Source of the DNA: Litorimonas sp965205225
GTDB lineage: Bacteria > Pseudomonadota > Alphaproteobacteria > Caulobacterales > Maricaulaceae
NCBI GenBank assembly: GCA_965205225.1
Contig: CBDBFZ010000003.1
Span: 930,001 to 994,000, forward strand
Direction of reading: 5' to 3'
Length of the DNA stretch: 64,000 bases
The notes beneath the pieces are model-generated. The model ran no database searches. It worked only from the letters and a program-made list of their open reading frames with translations, and was not told the DNA's origin. Positions 28,106 through 36,825 of this stretch are shown here, one piece after another; within the stretch, counting starts at the first letter, position 1, and every line of letters starts with the position of its first letter. The position numbers and the translations under genes were made by a program.

Positions 28106-29724
28106 CCAAAATAAAAACGATGCCGTTTAATGACCAGAAGCCGGGTACATCTGGCCTGCGCAAAAAAGTTGGTGTTTTCCAGACGCCCAACTATCTGGAG
28201 AATTTTGTTCAAGCGATCTTTGATACGGTGCCGGACCTGAATGGCGGTCTACTGATCGTCGGCGGTGATGGTCGCTACCATAATGATGTCGCGATCCAAG
28301 TGATTTTGCGCATCGCTGCAGCCAATAGTATCGCACATATTATGGTCGGACGAGGTGGTATTCTCTCAACTCCCGCCGCATCAAACATGATCAGGCAATA
28401 TGGAGCAGTCGGCGGAATCGTCCTGTCAGCAAGTCATAATCCCGGCGGCCCGGAGGGTGATTTCGGGATTAAATATAATGTTTCTAATGGCGGTCCTGCG
28501 CCCACATCCGTCACCGACGCAGTGTTTGAACGCACAAAAGTGATCGATCAATACCGGATCGTTGAAGGATGGGTTGATCTGGATATGCTTGGCGAGACAT
28601 CCATTGGCGGTATGCAAGTCACGGTCTTTGATCCGGTCGCGGATTATGCTGATCTGATGGAACGTCTGTTCGATTTTGGCGCGATCCGGGCCATGATCAC
28701 CAGGGATATAAGCCTTTGCTTTGATGCGATGCATGCCGTGAACGGACCCTATGCAACCGAGATTTTCGTCAACCGCCTTGGTGCAGACCTGGATATGATG
28801 ATGAATGCAAGGCCTTTACCTGATTTTGGCGGTGGTCATCCGGATCCAAACCCTGTCTATGCCAAGGCGCTGTTTGAACGGATGTTCGCTGATGATGCGC
28901 CTGATTTTGGGGCGGCCTCGGACGGCGATGGTGACCGGAACATCGTTATGGGGTCTGGGGTTTATGTCCTTCCCTCCGACAGTCTGGCTGTCATTGCTGC
29001 GAACGCTCATCTTGCGCCAGCCTATAAAGATGGGATCGCAGGTGTAGCGCGGTCCATGCCGACAAGCCGGGCTGCGGATGTCGTCGCGAAGGCGATGGGC
29101 ATTGCTTGCTATGAAACGCCGACAGGCTGGAAATATTTCGGTAATTTACTGGATGCCGGAAAGATCACGCTTTGCGGTGAGGAAAGCGCAGCCGCTTCAT
29201 CGGATCATCTGCGCGAGAAAGATGGGCTATGGGCTGTGCTGATGTGGCTGAACATCTTGGCTGTGCGTCAGCAAAGCGTGATGGATGTTCTACGGGATCA
29301 CTGGGCCACCTATGGCCGTCACTATTATAGTCGACATGATTATGATGCCGTTGAAACCGAGCAGGCGGAAGCTGTCATGACGTGGCTCAGAAACCAGCTC
29401 GTAGATTTACCGGGTCGTCAGTTCGGATCCGAGACTATCAGCGCCGCAGACAGTTTTACCTATCATGACCCGGTCGATGGATCAGTTGCTGAAAATCAGG
29501 GGCTGCGGGTGATGTTCGAAAGCGGGTCTCGCTTTGTCATGCGTCTATCTGGAACGGGCACGGCGGGGGCGACGTTGCGACTCTATCTGGAGGCTTATGA
29601 GCCGAAAGACGGTGTGCATGATGCTGACCTGGCGGAGCAGCTTGCACCGATTGCTGCTATTGCTAATGATATTACCGACCTGAAACGAACCGTTGAGCGG
29701 GATGGTCCGTCGATCGTAGCGTAA
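28102..29724 (+). CDS. pgm: Phosphoglucomutase (alpha-D-glucose specific)
   Basis: 540 residues. It interconverts glucose-1-phosphate and glucose-6-phosphate, feeding glgC and draining glgP. The phosphoserine motif LSASHNPGGPEGDFGIKYN carries S111. The metal loop DGDGDRNIVMG, the sugar-binding GEESAAASSDHLREKDG and the C-terminal phosphate loop RLSGTGTAGATLRLY are present, giving the eukaryote-like PGM1 subgroup. The start ATG overlaps the stop of glgX-malQ by 4 bp. It ends the rightward glycogen arm. Confidence 0.97.
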   Translation: MTKIKTMPFNDQKPGTSGLRKKVGVFQTPNYLENFVQAIFDTVPDLNGGLLIVGGDGRYHNDVAIQVILRIAAANSIAHIMVGRGGILSTPAASNMIRQYGAVGGIVLSASHNPGGPEGDFGIKYNVSNGGPAPTSVTDAVFERTKVIDQYRIVEGWVDLDMLGETSIGGMQVTVFDPVADYADLMERLFDFGAIRAMITRDISLCFDAMHAVNGPYATEIFVNRLGADLDMMMNARPLPDFGGGHPDPNPVYAKALFERMFADDAPDFGAASDGDGDRNIVMGSGVYVLPSDSLAVIAANAHLAPAYKDGIAGVARSMPTSRAADVVAKAMGIACYETPTGWKYFGNLLDAGKITLCGEESAAASSDHLREKDGLWAVLMWLNILAVRQQSVMDVLRDHWATYGRHYYSRHDYDAVETEQAEAVMTWLRNQLVDLPGRQFGSETISAADSFTYHDPVDGSVAENQGLRVMFESGSRFVMRLSGTGTAGATLRLYLEAYEPKDGVHDADLAEQLAPIAAIANDITDLKRTVERDGPSIVA

Positions 29725-29809
29725 GAATCATCAGACGTTTTGTACTCGAAACGCTGTTGGAGGGCTCGTGAAGTAAATTTTGGGGCTGCCCTAGATAACG
29801 AACTTATAT

Positions 29810-30025
29810 TGTCTCTAACCTATTGTTTAGTTTTGATAATTGACGTTTGGGGTCAGAGTTTTTGAAACGCCCCTCGTAGTTCTCTTAAAACAGTACGAAA
29901 TTATCCTTCGGAACGTCATTGAATTTGTGTAAATGTCGCTTTGCTTGGCTCCAGAAAGTCTCAAGTCCATTGATAAGATTATGCGTGTCAGTAAAGCGCT
30001 TTGAATGATGGATCCGAAAAGGGTT
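29810..30025 (-). pseudogene. IS1595-family transposase C-terminal remnant (piece 1, split by IS1182)
   Basis: Reading leftward, the frame encodes HNLINGLETFWSQAKRHLHK, then FNDVPKDNFVLF, a stop, and NYEGRFKNSDPKRQLSKLNN. This is the end of an IS1595-family DDE transposase with an in-frame stop. The missing upstream residues RGYNGLDVSAFN lie at 31593-31628 on the far side of the IS1182 copy; removing that element and one ggtt restores a continuous frame through NPFRIHHSKRFTD. Confidence 0.8.
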
Positions 30026-31592
30026 GTGGCTGTGTGAAAACAGCCTGGGCAATGCGTCGATTTCAGTGGATTTAATTTAGGACAAGCTTTCCCCTTAGGC
30101 TTGGATCACCCGGATTAGTTTCTTCACTCCGAACATGCTGATCATCCGGCGGATATTATAAGCTAGAACCGATAGACTCATCTCTGTTTTGACGTTTTTG
30201 AGGCGTTTGGTCAGGAAGTGCGTGGCACCCATCCATGACTTCAGCGTCCCGAACGGATGCTCGACCGTCGCCCTTCGGATGGCCATGGCTTCCGGGAGGT
30301 CATTCAATCGCGTCAACATAGCGTCGATGATGTCCTCATTGACCCAGCGTTTGATCCGCCGTTGTTTCCCCGTCGTGCATTTGGCTTTGACGGGACAGGC
30401 CGCGCATTCGTCCGGCCAGTAAACTTGCATGTCCTTGCCCTGTTCAACTGACATGAAGCGATAGGTCATCTTCTGACCACCTGGGCATTGGTAACTATTG
30501 TCTTCGGGCTGATAGAGGAAGTCATGTTTGCCAAAGCGGCCCGCGGCTTTAGAGCCAGATGTGTAAGGCTTGGGCACGTATGTTGTAGCGCCCAGTTTCT
30601 CAGTCGCCATAATTTCTGCACCGCTGAAGTAGCCACGATCTGCAAAGACTGTAATGTCTTTTCGTCCAATGGCGGCTTGGCCTTGTTTCGTCATCTTTGT
30701 GAGCTGCACTTTGTCAGAGACAGTGTTTGTTACCTCATGCGCGACAATGAGATGGTGCTCGGTATCGACAACCGTCTGTACGTTATACCCCACCATACCA
30801 GCCTTTGTGCTGGTCGCCATAGCCACTGAGTCCGGGTCAGTTAAGGATACTTGTTTCTTAGAAGACGCGGCGAGATCATCTTTCAACTGTTGAAGCTCAG
30901 CCATCTTCTCACGCATTGACGTAATCTTTTCCTTGAGGCGTTCAGTCTTGGCCTCAGCGGCCTCGCCTTCCTGTAAATCCGTCGCGTCCAGTGCATGAAG
31001 GTATTTCTCTATAGAATGCTCAATCTGGCCGATGCGCCGCGTGAGCTTGCCGCGTGTGAAGTTCTTTTCTCTCGCGTTCACGGCCTTGAACTTGGCTCCA
31101 TCAATCGCAACCATTGTGCGCGCGAACAGACCAACGTCACGGCAAAGAGTCACAAATTGAGAACAGGTTGATTGGATAGCGGTGCCGTTGTCTTTTCTAA
31201 AGTCAGCAATCGTTTTGAAGTCAGGTGCAAGCTTGCCCGTCAGCCACATAAGCTCAACATTACGCCCCGCTTCGCGTTCAAGCCTACGGCTAGATTGGAT
31301 ACAGTTGAGATAGCCGTAAATGTAGAGCTTGAGCAAAATAGACGGATGATAACCGGGACGGCCTGTCGCCTTGGGCCGGACGCGCTCGAAACCCATTGAG
31401 AGTAAATCTAGTTCATCAACGTAGGCATCAATGACGCGAACAGTATTATCTTCATCGATATACTCGTCCAGACTTTCAGGAAATAATATGGACTGATTTC
31501 GATCTTGGCCTTCAATAAAGCGCTTCACAATAAACCTCCGATTCAATCACCGGAACTATATCACAAAAAACTAACCGTTTTCACACAGCCAC
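30026..31592 (-). mobile_element. IS1182-family insertion sequence, structurally complete
   Basis: Perfect 16-bp terminal inverted repeats GTGGCTGTGTGAAAAC at 30026-30041 and, inverted, at 31577-31592. The element is flanked by a 4-bp direct repeat ggtt (30022-30025 and 31593-31596). It is 1567 bp and carries one intact transposase gene. It landed inside an IS1595-family remnant. Confidence 0.9.
30095..31528 (-). CDS. IS1182-family transposase
   Basis: About 477 residues from GTG 31528, with GGAGG six bases upstream; this gives the usual family start KRFIEGQDRNQSILFPESLD. DDE transposase features are the first Asp in VAIDGAKFKAVNAREKNF, the second in VFADRGYFSGAEI and the Glu in RRATVEHPFGTLKSWMG. 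A coiled-coil (about residues 190-235) and a CxxC-type insert (CPGGQKM, CAACPVKAKC) are typical. No disruption is seen, so the element may be active. Confidence 0.93.
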   Translation of the reverse strand: MKRFIEGQDRNQSILFPESLDEYIDEDNTVRVIDAYVDELDLLSMGFERVRPKATGRPGYHPSILLKLYIYGYLNCIQSSRRLEREAGRNVELMWLTGKLAPDFKTIADFRKDNGTAIQSTCSQFVTLCRDVGLFARTMVAIDGAKFKAVNAREKNFTRGKLTRRIGQIEHSIEKYLHALDATDLQEGEAAEAKTERLKEKITSMREKMAELQQLKDDLAASSKKQVSLTDPDSVAMATSTKAGMVGYNVQTVVDTEHHLIVAHEVTNTVSDKVQLTKMTKQGQAAIGRKDITVFADRGYFSGAEIMATEKLGATTYVPKPYTSGSKAAGRFGKHDFLYQPEDNSYQCPGGQKMTYRFMSVEQGKDMQVYWPDECAACPVKAKCTTGKQRRIKRWVNEDIIDAMLTRLNDLPEAMAIRRATVEHPFGTLKSWMGATHFLTKRLKNVKTEMSLSVLAYNIRRMISMFGVKKLIRVIQA

Positions 31593-31628
31593 GGTTGAAT
31601 GCGGACACATCCAGCCCGTTATAGCCCC
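31593..31628 (-). pseudogene. IS1595-family transposase remnant (piece 2)
   Basis: Encodes RGYNGLDVSAFN leftward, the YNGL block of IS1595 transposases. It continues across the IS1182 insertion into the piece at 29810-30025. Its upstream end abuts the IS5-family remnant (KHIQRG) with no linker, so the two transposases were joined by an older rearrangement. Confidence 0.7.
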
Positions 31629-32525
31629 GCTGAATATGTTTTGGCATTGGTTTGCCCTTTGGTTTCTCGCGGTGAATGTGAGAGAAGACCCCATTGGCCC
31701 TGAGCTAGACCTCATTTGCTTTCGTGCGATAGGCTGTATCAGTCCAAACCTTGCCAGAGCTATTGTCCTTTGTCAGAACCGACGTCAGTTCATGGCCATC
31801 ATACTGTGCGGCATCGGTTGTTGCCTCACCCCGGATAAAGCGCCATTTATGATCAATGGAAATTTGGGTCTTGTTACCAAAATGCGGCACCGAGATATCA
31901 ACCAGCCCTGCGTCTTTATCTCCCTCTTTGGTCTTGCGGTCCTTGCTATACTTGACCATCCAGCGCGCGTCTGTGTCCTTTTGTGCGGCTTTGGCTGGAT
32001 CGTCAGGCCAGATGTTTTTTGCCACCTCACCCGCTTTCGCGCGGCCTTTCTCTTCTTTCGTAATGCGCTGGCGCGGGGCGGCAATCAGCGAGACACCCAC
32101 AATTTGCCCGCCAACGGGTTTGTAACCGCGATTCTGTAGCGCCACTTCAAAAGCCGAAAACAATGCCTTCATCGCCTCACCCGGATGAGGCGTTCCCGAA
32201 ATAGTCAGGTCGTCTTGGCATCAGGGACGCGATCATTCAGTTCCAGTCCTAAAAATCGCATAAACGAAAGACGATCCACGATCAGACATTCCGCACGTTC
32301 ATCGGATAAATTATTCTGTGCCTAGATGATCAGGATCTTGAACATCATCACCACATCATAGGGAGGGCGCCCGCCCTTGCTTGCATCGCTGTAATTGACC
32401 GCCGCTCCCAACTCCGCGCGGAACATCTCGAAATCTATCACTGCACTACAGGCTTCCAGCTGATCGCCGATATCACTCAGCCGCTTAAGCCTATCATCGA
32501 GGTCAAAAAATCCAGCCTGCTGCAT
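31629..32525 (-). pseudogene. IS5-family transposase, decayed
   Basis: Three frames together give a transposase close to the copy at 43045-44159. The N-terminal part starts at ATG 32525 (MQQAGFFDLDDRLKRLSDIG, GGRPPYDVVMMFK). The middle, in another frame, reads ERAECLIVDRLSFMRFL. The core at 31705-32172 contains YKPVGGQIVGVSLIAAPRQR, GLVDISVPHFGNK and the DDE-like IDHKWRFIRGEA. The end is KPKGKPMPKHIQRG. Stops and frameshifts lie between the pieces and the 3' end is missing. Confidence 0.82.
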
Positions 32526-32539
32526 ACCCAATCCTCCCG

Positions 32540-32855
32540 CAACCCGTGAATCAGATCAGACTTGGAAATGCGAGGTAATTCGAGGCGTCCAATTTTGTGG
32601 CGCGAATGAAAGCCGCCCACATTATGAAGGCCCCCAGCATCAGGTTCATTGTGATTTCGACGACATGGAAATCGCGGGTTAGCCAGCACAGGAATGTAAA
32701 TGCGGGATCATCCAGAATGACAGATTGATCTGGTCGCGATAGGCATAAATCGTTGTGCCATGACTGTAGGCAATAGCGAAGCATAGGTAATCGGAGATCA
32801 TGATTTGAGTTCCTGATAGGACTGTAGCGTGGCTATAATTTTTCAAGGAGATTAG
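32540..32855. other. Unassigned spacer between two IS elements
   Basis: About 316 bp with no recognised gene. A minus-strand frame of 77 codons (32551-32784) is rich in Trp, Phe and Leu but matches nothing I know. The same strand in another frame starts MISDYLCFAIAYSHGTTIYA and is soon broken by stops. It may be a decayed fragment of a gene cut by the flanking insertions. Confidence 0.4.
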
Positions 32856-32873
32856 GTCGTAGTGAAGAGTTAA

Positions 32874-33368
32874 TCATTTGAGCCAGATCTTGATAGCTGC
32901 GATATAGACGAAGCCCATATAGTTTTGGATATGCTTGTCATATCGCGTAGCCACACGCCGGAACTGTTTGAGATAGCCAAAGAAACGCTCGACAATATTA
33001 CGCTCCTTATACAAAGCCATATCAGTTTGCCTTGGCTTGCGCGCATTTTTCCGGGACGGAATAACGGGCATAGCCCCGCTCTCATTCACCGCGTCTATAA
33101 CGCACCGGCCATCATAGCCCTTATCCGCCAAGACATGATCCGCCTTAAACCCTGCCAATAAGGCGGCGGCTTGCGTCATTTCGCTACAATGCCCGCCCGT
33201 TGCTATCAGGCGCAGAGCTAAACCCAGTGCATCTGTCAGACCATGTATTTTTGTCGTCAGGCCGTCCTTGGAACGTCCCCCCCTGGAACGCCCCAATGCA
33301 TGGGCATCAGGCCCCCTTTTTATGCCGCGCCCCGGCCGATTGGGCATGCGCCCGCACAATTGTGGCAT
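32874..33368 (-). CDS. IS427-group transposase, second reading frame
   Basis: Catalytic half of the DDE transposase: ALGRSRGGRSKDGLTTKIHG, then the second Asp in HVLADKGYDGRCVIDAV and the Glu in YKERNIVERFFGYLKQFRRV. The part before DAHALGRSRGG overlaps the first frame and is probably not translated alone. The run at the junction is A5 here and A6 in the copy at 47225. Only seven (or four) As would place both halves in one frame. Confidence 0.83.
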   Translation of the reverse strand: MPQLCGRMPNRPGRGIKRGPDAHALGRSRGGRSKDGLTTKIHGLTDALGLALRLIATGGHCSEMTQAAALLAGFKADHVLADKGYDGRCVIDAVNESGAMPVIPSRKNARKPRQTDMALYKERNIVERFFGYLKQFRRVATRYDKHIQNYMGFVYIAAIKIWLK

Positions 33369-33651
33369 CCATCATCAGCCACTCTTGATCAGCGTGAGTG
33401 CGCAAGGCCTTAAAGACATCTTCTAAAACCCCGGCCTCAACCCAGAGATAATAACGCCGTTTGACACTGTCAAAACGCCCGAACCGTTCGGGTAAATCGC
33501 GCCAACGCCCGCCCGAACGGGCCATCCACAACAAAGCATCAATGAAAAGCCTGTTATTGGCGTTGCGACCCGGTTTCCTTGTGCTCCCATAAGGCAAATA
33601 AGGCTTTAAACGGCTCCATTGTTCATCCGTAAGTTCCTGATAATCAGACAT
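33307..33651 (-). CDS. IS427-group transposase, first reading frame
   Basis: 114 residues from ATG 33651, with AGGAG eight bases upstream (MSDYQELTDEQWSRLKPYLP). It holds the N-terminal DUF4096-like domain (GGRWRDLPERFGRFDSVKRR) and the first catalytic Asp in LMMDATIVRAH. It ends at TGA just after an A5G5 run. The second half of the enzyme is in the frame of 32874-33368, so expression needs frameshifting or slippage at this run. Confidence 0.85.
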   Translation of the reverse strand: MSDYQELTDEQWSRLKPYLPYGSTRKPGRNANNRLFIDALLWMARSGGRWRDLPERFGRFDSVKRRYYLWVEAGVLEDVFKALRTHADQEWLMMDATIVRAHAQSAGARHKKGA

Positions 33652-33715
33652 ATGTGCGCTCCTGACAAAATGAAGGAACATTATAGAAAATAAAAGTTAA
33701 CTCTTCACTACAGCC

Positions 33716-33832
33716 TAGAATGCAGTATTATGTTGGACTAGATGTATCGCTTAGATCTTGACCTGTCCCGGTTTGGTTTCGACCTTGATAGACGATTATC
33801 TATTATCAAGGAGACAGGATTATGGATCAGAT
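33716..33832. other. Spacer with an orphan ribosome site and start codon
   Basis: This short stretch ends with aaggagacaggattATGGATCAG at 33808-33830. It is a strong Shine-Dalgarno and an ATG followed by three codons, then the left end of the IS3 element. It may be the detached 5' end of the ribbon-helix-helix gene that resumes at 35050. Confidence 0.5.
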
Positions 33833-35049
33833 TGGACTTGCTTCACTAAAGTGGAGAGTGCTTCCTGTAGATTAGGCGATATCCATGGTAGGTCGAAGAC
33901 AAAGTTTTACGAAAGAGTTTCGGTGCGAAGCCGTTCGGTTGAGCCGGGAGAGCGGCTGAACGGTTCGGCAGGGCGCGGAAAATTTGGGGGTTGGCATGTC
34001 GACCCTGTCCTGGTGGCAACGGGAACAAGCCGACCGTGATCCCGTTCCGCCAGAAGATAACCCACACAAGGAACTCGCCCGTCTCAGGCGGGAGAACGAT
34101 ATGCTGCGACAGGAGCGTGATCTGTTAAAAAAGCAACTGTGAGTTCAACTGGTCAGGGCAACACCTCGTATGCAATGGCACTGTTTGGGAGGACTTACGA
34201 TGGGACGAATGGGACGGTCGGAGTTATCATTGGGAGAGAAGCCTTGGGACCGATGGTCATCCGATCAGCCGCAGAGCGCAAGAGGACATGACGCTGTTGC
34301 CCCACATCCGCGCCGCATTGTTGCAATTCAATGAGATTTATGGCAGCCTGCGCATGGTGCATGTACTCCGGGAGGCCGGCTTTGATGCAGGCCGCCGCGT
34401 TGCCTGTCTTATGCGCGAAGATGGTCTTCAAGCCCGCATAAATGGCGGTTTCAGTGCACAACAGACAGCGGCCATAACCATCCTGTGGCACACAATCATC
34501 TGGCACGCGCCTTCTCACCCAAGGCGCCTGACACAGCTTGGGCAGCGGATATGAGTTACATCTGGACCAAAGAAGGTTGGCTCTATCTGGCGATTGTTAT
34601 GGACCTGCATGCCCGGCACGGCGGATTGTGGGCTGGGCGGCAGGGCTGCGTATGAAAACAGCGCGGCCTCTGGAAGCCTTGAACAAGGTCATAGCCTTGC
34701 GGCGGCAAGCCAGGCCTGGCTTTGCTTCATCACTCCGACAGAGGGTCGCAATATTGCGCCTATGAATATCGTGACAGACTGGAGCAGGTCGGGGCGATTG
34801 CCTCAAGGTTCGGCAAAGGCAACTGCTATGACAATGCCGTCGTTGAGACTTTCTTCAAAACCCTCACGTCAGAGCTCGTCTGGCGCATCACGTTCCACAC
34901 GCGCCGTCAATGTCTGAAATCGCACACTATATCGACGGATTTGGTAACCTCGTCAGGCGGCATTCCGCTTACGCCTATACAAGCCCGATAAAATATGAGA
35001 TGATGAAAAACCAAACCCAAGCACTCTCCACTTTAGTGAAGCAAGTCCA
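33833..35049 (+). mobile_element. IS3-family element with an internal IS30 fragment, inactive
   Basis: Perfect 30-bp inverted repeats at 33833-33862 and 35020-35049, starting TGGACTTGCTTCAC. OrfA starts at 33885 (MVGRRQSFTKEF, REAVRL-like) and meets an in-frame stop before TVRQGAENLGVGMSTLSWWQ and a leucine-zipper-like LARLRRENDMLRQERDLLKK. About 120 bp (34141-34262) matches the 5' end of the IS30-family sequence at 51294-51426. OrfB resumes with IRAALLQFNEIYGSLRMVHV and, further on, EVGAIASRFGKGNCYDNAVV-type sequence in several frames. No target duplication is seen at the two flanks. Confidence 0.85.
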
Positions 35050-35243
35050 CCCCCGCCAAAACTAAAGCGAAAGCAGTCGAAGCAACCAAAAGGCTAAGTC
35101 CCGATCTACCTGCGATTATGCGCACCCGATTCAAGACGGCTTGCACAGAGACAGGGCGGAAAATGAACGGGGAAGTCCTCGACTTCATTGAAAAACTGTT
35201 CGAAATGTATGTCGAGATGACAGAGAAAGTTCATGCATCGTGA
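35050..35243 (+). pseudogene. Ribbon-helix-helix (Arc/ParG/CopG-like) protein, 5' end lost to IS3
   Basis: An open frame leaving the IS3 right end encodes PAKTKAKAVEATKRLSPDLP, then FKTACTETGRKMNGEVLDFI and EKLFEMYVEMTEKVHAS, then stops at TGA 35241-35243. The pattern of a short strand (RLSPDLP), helix, G-x-x-M-N turn and second helix (EVLDFIEKL) is that of a ribbon-helix-helix DNA-binding domain. The stop overlaps the GTG start of the next gene (GTGA), so the two were translated together. The start was probably lost to the IS; the missing part may be the ATG-GAT-CAG at 33822. Confidence 0.6.
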
Positions 35244-36319
35244 ATAAGTCTATTCCTACGCTTACACACGCGACTGAACGAGATATTGACCTTATCATCG
35301 TCGAGGAGGCTATTGCTAATCGAAAATTTGTCGAATGGGTCGCCGAAAAGATTGGGCTACCCGTCGACTTCGTCAATTGGAAAGTTTTGCATAGTAAACG
35401 TCGAACGCGAAGCCGTCGTGAGATTGATATATGCATGGAAGTGTTTGACGGAGAAGATCGCCCACTGTGGGTTTTACTTGTCGAGAATAAGCTCGATGCG
35501 GATGAACAACCGGATCAAGCGGAGAGCTATCGGAAAGAGTTATTAGCGCCGCAATATGATGGCTATGCCCATGCTAAGATGGCGCTTTTCTGTCCTAAAG
35601 AATATTGGGATAAGAAAAGTGAGTTCGCTGCTAAATTTGATAATGTTGTGATCTATGAGGACTTAGCTGAGTTCTTCAAAAACTCTGCAAACAGTTCCTC
35701 TGAAACGGGTAGACGGTCGAATTTCCGTAAAGACTGCGTCCAGCAAGCCATCCATAAGTACCGGCGTGGGTATCACAAAATTCCAAATCCCATTATCCAA
35801 GATTTCAACCAAAGTTATGTCAGTTTGATGCATAAAATTGCTCGCGATCTTATCCCTGGGAAAACGATGCTGGAACCGGCAAAGCCGAATGACAGCGTTT
35901 CGATGATTTTAGATAACCGGACGCTCAATCAACTTCCGAAATCTATTCGTCCTCGGCGCATGGCTATCGAACTCGGCAAAGGCGACTCGCGACGCGCGAA
36001 CTACGCAGCAGTCACATTTGGCGGTTGGGGGAATGGCAAAGACGATATACGCAAGTCACTTGATCACATGACTGATGAAGACCTCACGCGTTTCCTGAAC
36101 CTCAAACTATCGGCGAAACCACCTACAAAAACACGTCCCAACCCAGGGCTAGTGCTTTCCACGCCAACTTGTCCCGTTGATAATCAAGGGGATTTTTCAG
36201 CGCAGCGAGATACGATTGTTGATGGTATATTGAAGGCTAAGCTTCTCAGAGAATGGCTTTTGAAACACCAGGATTTGCTTCAGCGGTGGCGTGACATTGT
36301 GGAGGGTAAAGATAAATGA
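35240..36319 (+). CDS. PD-(D/E)XK nuclease-superfamily protein
   Basis: 359 residues from GTG 35240. The nuclease core is visible near the N-terminus: D63 in RREIDICMEVF, then E82-x-K84 in WVLLVENKLDADEQPDQAES, a D-x(18)-E-x-K pattern with the usual downstream Gln. The strand-turn-strand in front and the helix after (QAESYRKELL) fit the fold. The C-terminal 200 residues (SNFRKDCVQQAIHKYRRGYH, GGWGNGKDDIRKSLDHMTDE, LREWLLKHQDLLQRW) match nothing I know. It is translationally coupled to the preceding ribbon-helix-helix gene. The gene is intact but its promoter side was replaced by IS3. A role in DNA defence or in a plasmid-derived module is plausible, not shown. Confidence 0.72.
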   Translation: MNKSIPTLTHATERDIDLIIVEEAIANRKFVEWVAEKIGLPVDFVNWKVLHSKRRTRSRREIDICMEVFDGEDRPLWVLLVENKLDADEQPDQAESYRKELLAPQYDGYAHAKMALFCPKEYWDKKSEFAAKFDNVVIYEDLAEFFKNSANSSSETGRRSNFRKDCVQQAIHKYRRGYHKIPNPIIQDFNQSYVSLMHKIARDLIPGKTMLEPAKPNDSVSMILDNRTLNQLPKSIRPRRMAIELGKGDSRRANYAAVTFGGWGNGKDDIRKSLDHMTDEDLTRFLNLKLSAKPPTKTRPNPGLVLSTPTCPVDNQGDFSAQRDTIVDGILKAKLLREWLLKHQDLLQRWRDIVEGKDK

Positions 36320-36330
36320 CCTGATTATTT

Positions 36331-36735
36331 GAAATAGGGCAAAGCGGCCTGACCAGCTACACACGGGCCTTCTTCACCGTCGATGCGCGCGGGTCGATCA
36401 TGGGTCAGACGCAGGGTGCGGCGTCTGACGCGACGAACAGCTATAACACATATGGCTGCCCGGACAGAGCGAATATGGGGCTGTACCAATATACGGGTCA
36501 GATTTGGTTCGAAGAGCTTCAGCTCTACTATTACAAAGCCCGCTTCTACGACCCGACCATCCGACGGTTCCTGAACACCGACCCGATTGGGTATGCCGAC
36601 GGCATGAGCATGTATGCCTATGTCGGCTGGGATCCGGTTAACAAGATTGACCCTATGGGGCTATCAGAGTGCAGGCCGGGAGAGGGCTGTGTTCATGTAT
36701 ATGGACAAACGATGGCCGAAACGTCAATGTCTTAG
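36331..36735 (+). pseudogene. Rhs repeat-associated core fragment
   Basis: The frame encodes the conserved Rhs core: GLYQYTGQIWFEELQLYYYK, ARFYDPTIRRFLNTDPIGYA and DGMSMYAYVGWDPVNKIDPM, followed by about 25 variable residues ending at TAA-like stop 36735. Everything upstream of GQSGLTSYTRAFFTVDARGS is missing. It is a truncated 3' end of an Rhs/YD-repeat gene, presumably left by recombination. No complete toxin domain or immunity gene follows; an IS630 element begins about 100 bp later. Confidence 0.78.
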
Positions 36736-36825
36736 GACGATTTTCTGGAGCGGTATGGGCACATCTGGGATACATCTATGATGGTCATACCAGATGGAAT
36801 TTACTTCGATATTGGCGGAGCTATA

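Larger units (their letters stand above)
32856..33714 (-). mobile_element. IS5-family (IS427-group) insertion sequence, copy 1, full length
   Basis: The terminal inverted repeats share gtagtgaagagttaa (32859-32873 and, inverted, 33697-33711). It is about 0.86 kb with two overlapping transposase frames. Other derivatives lie at 41638-41924, 46763-47512 and 63277-63584. In the better-preserved derivatives the outer bases abut a CTAG-like target. Confidence 0.87.
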
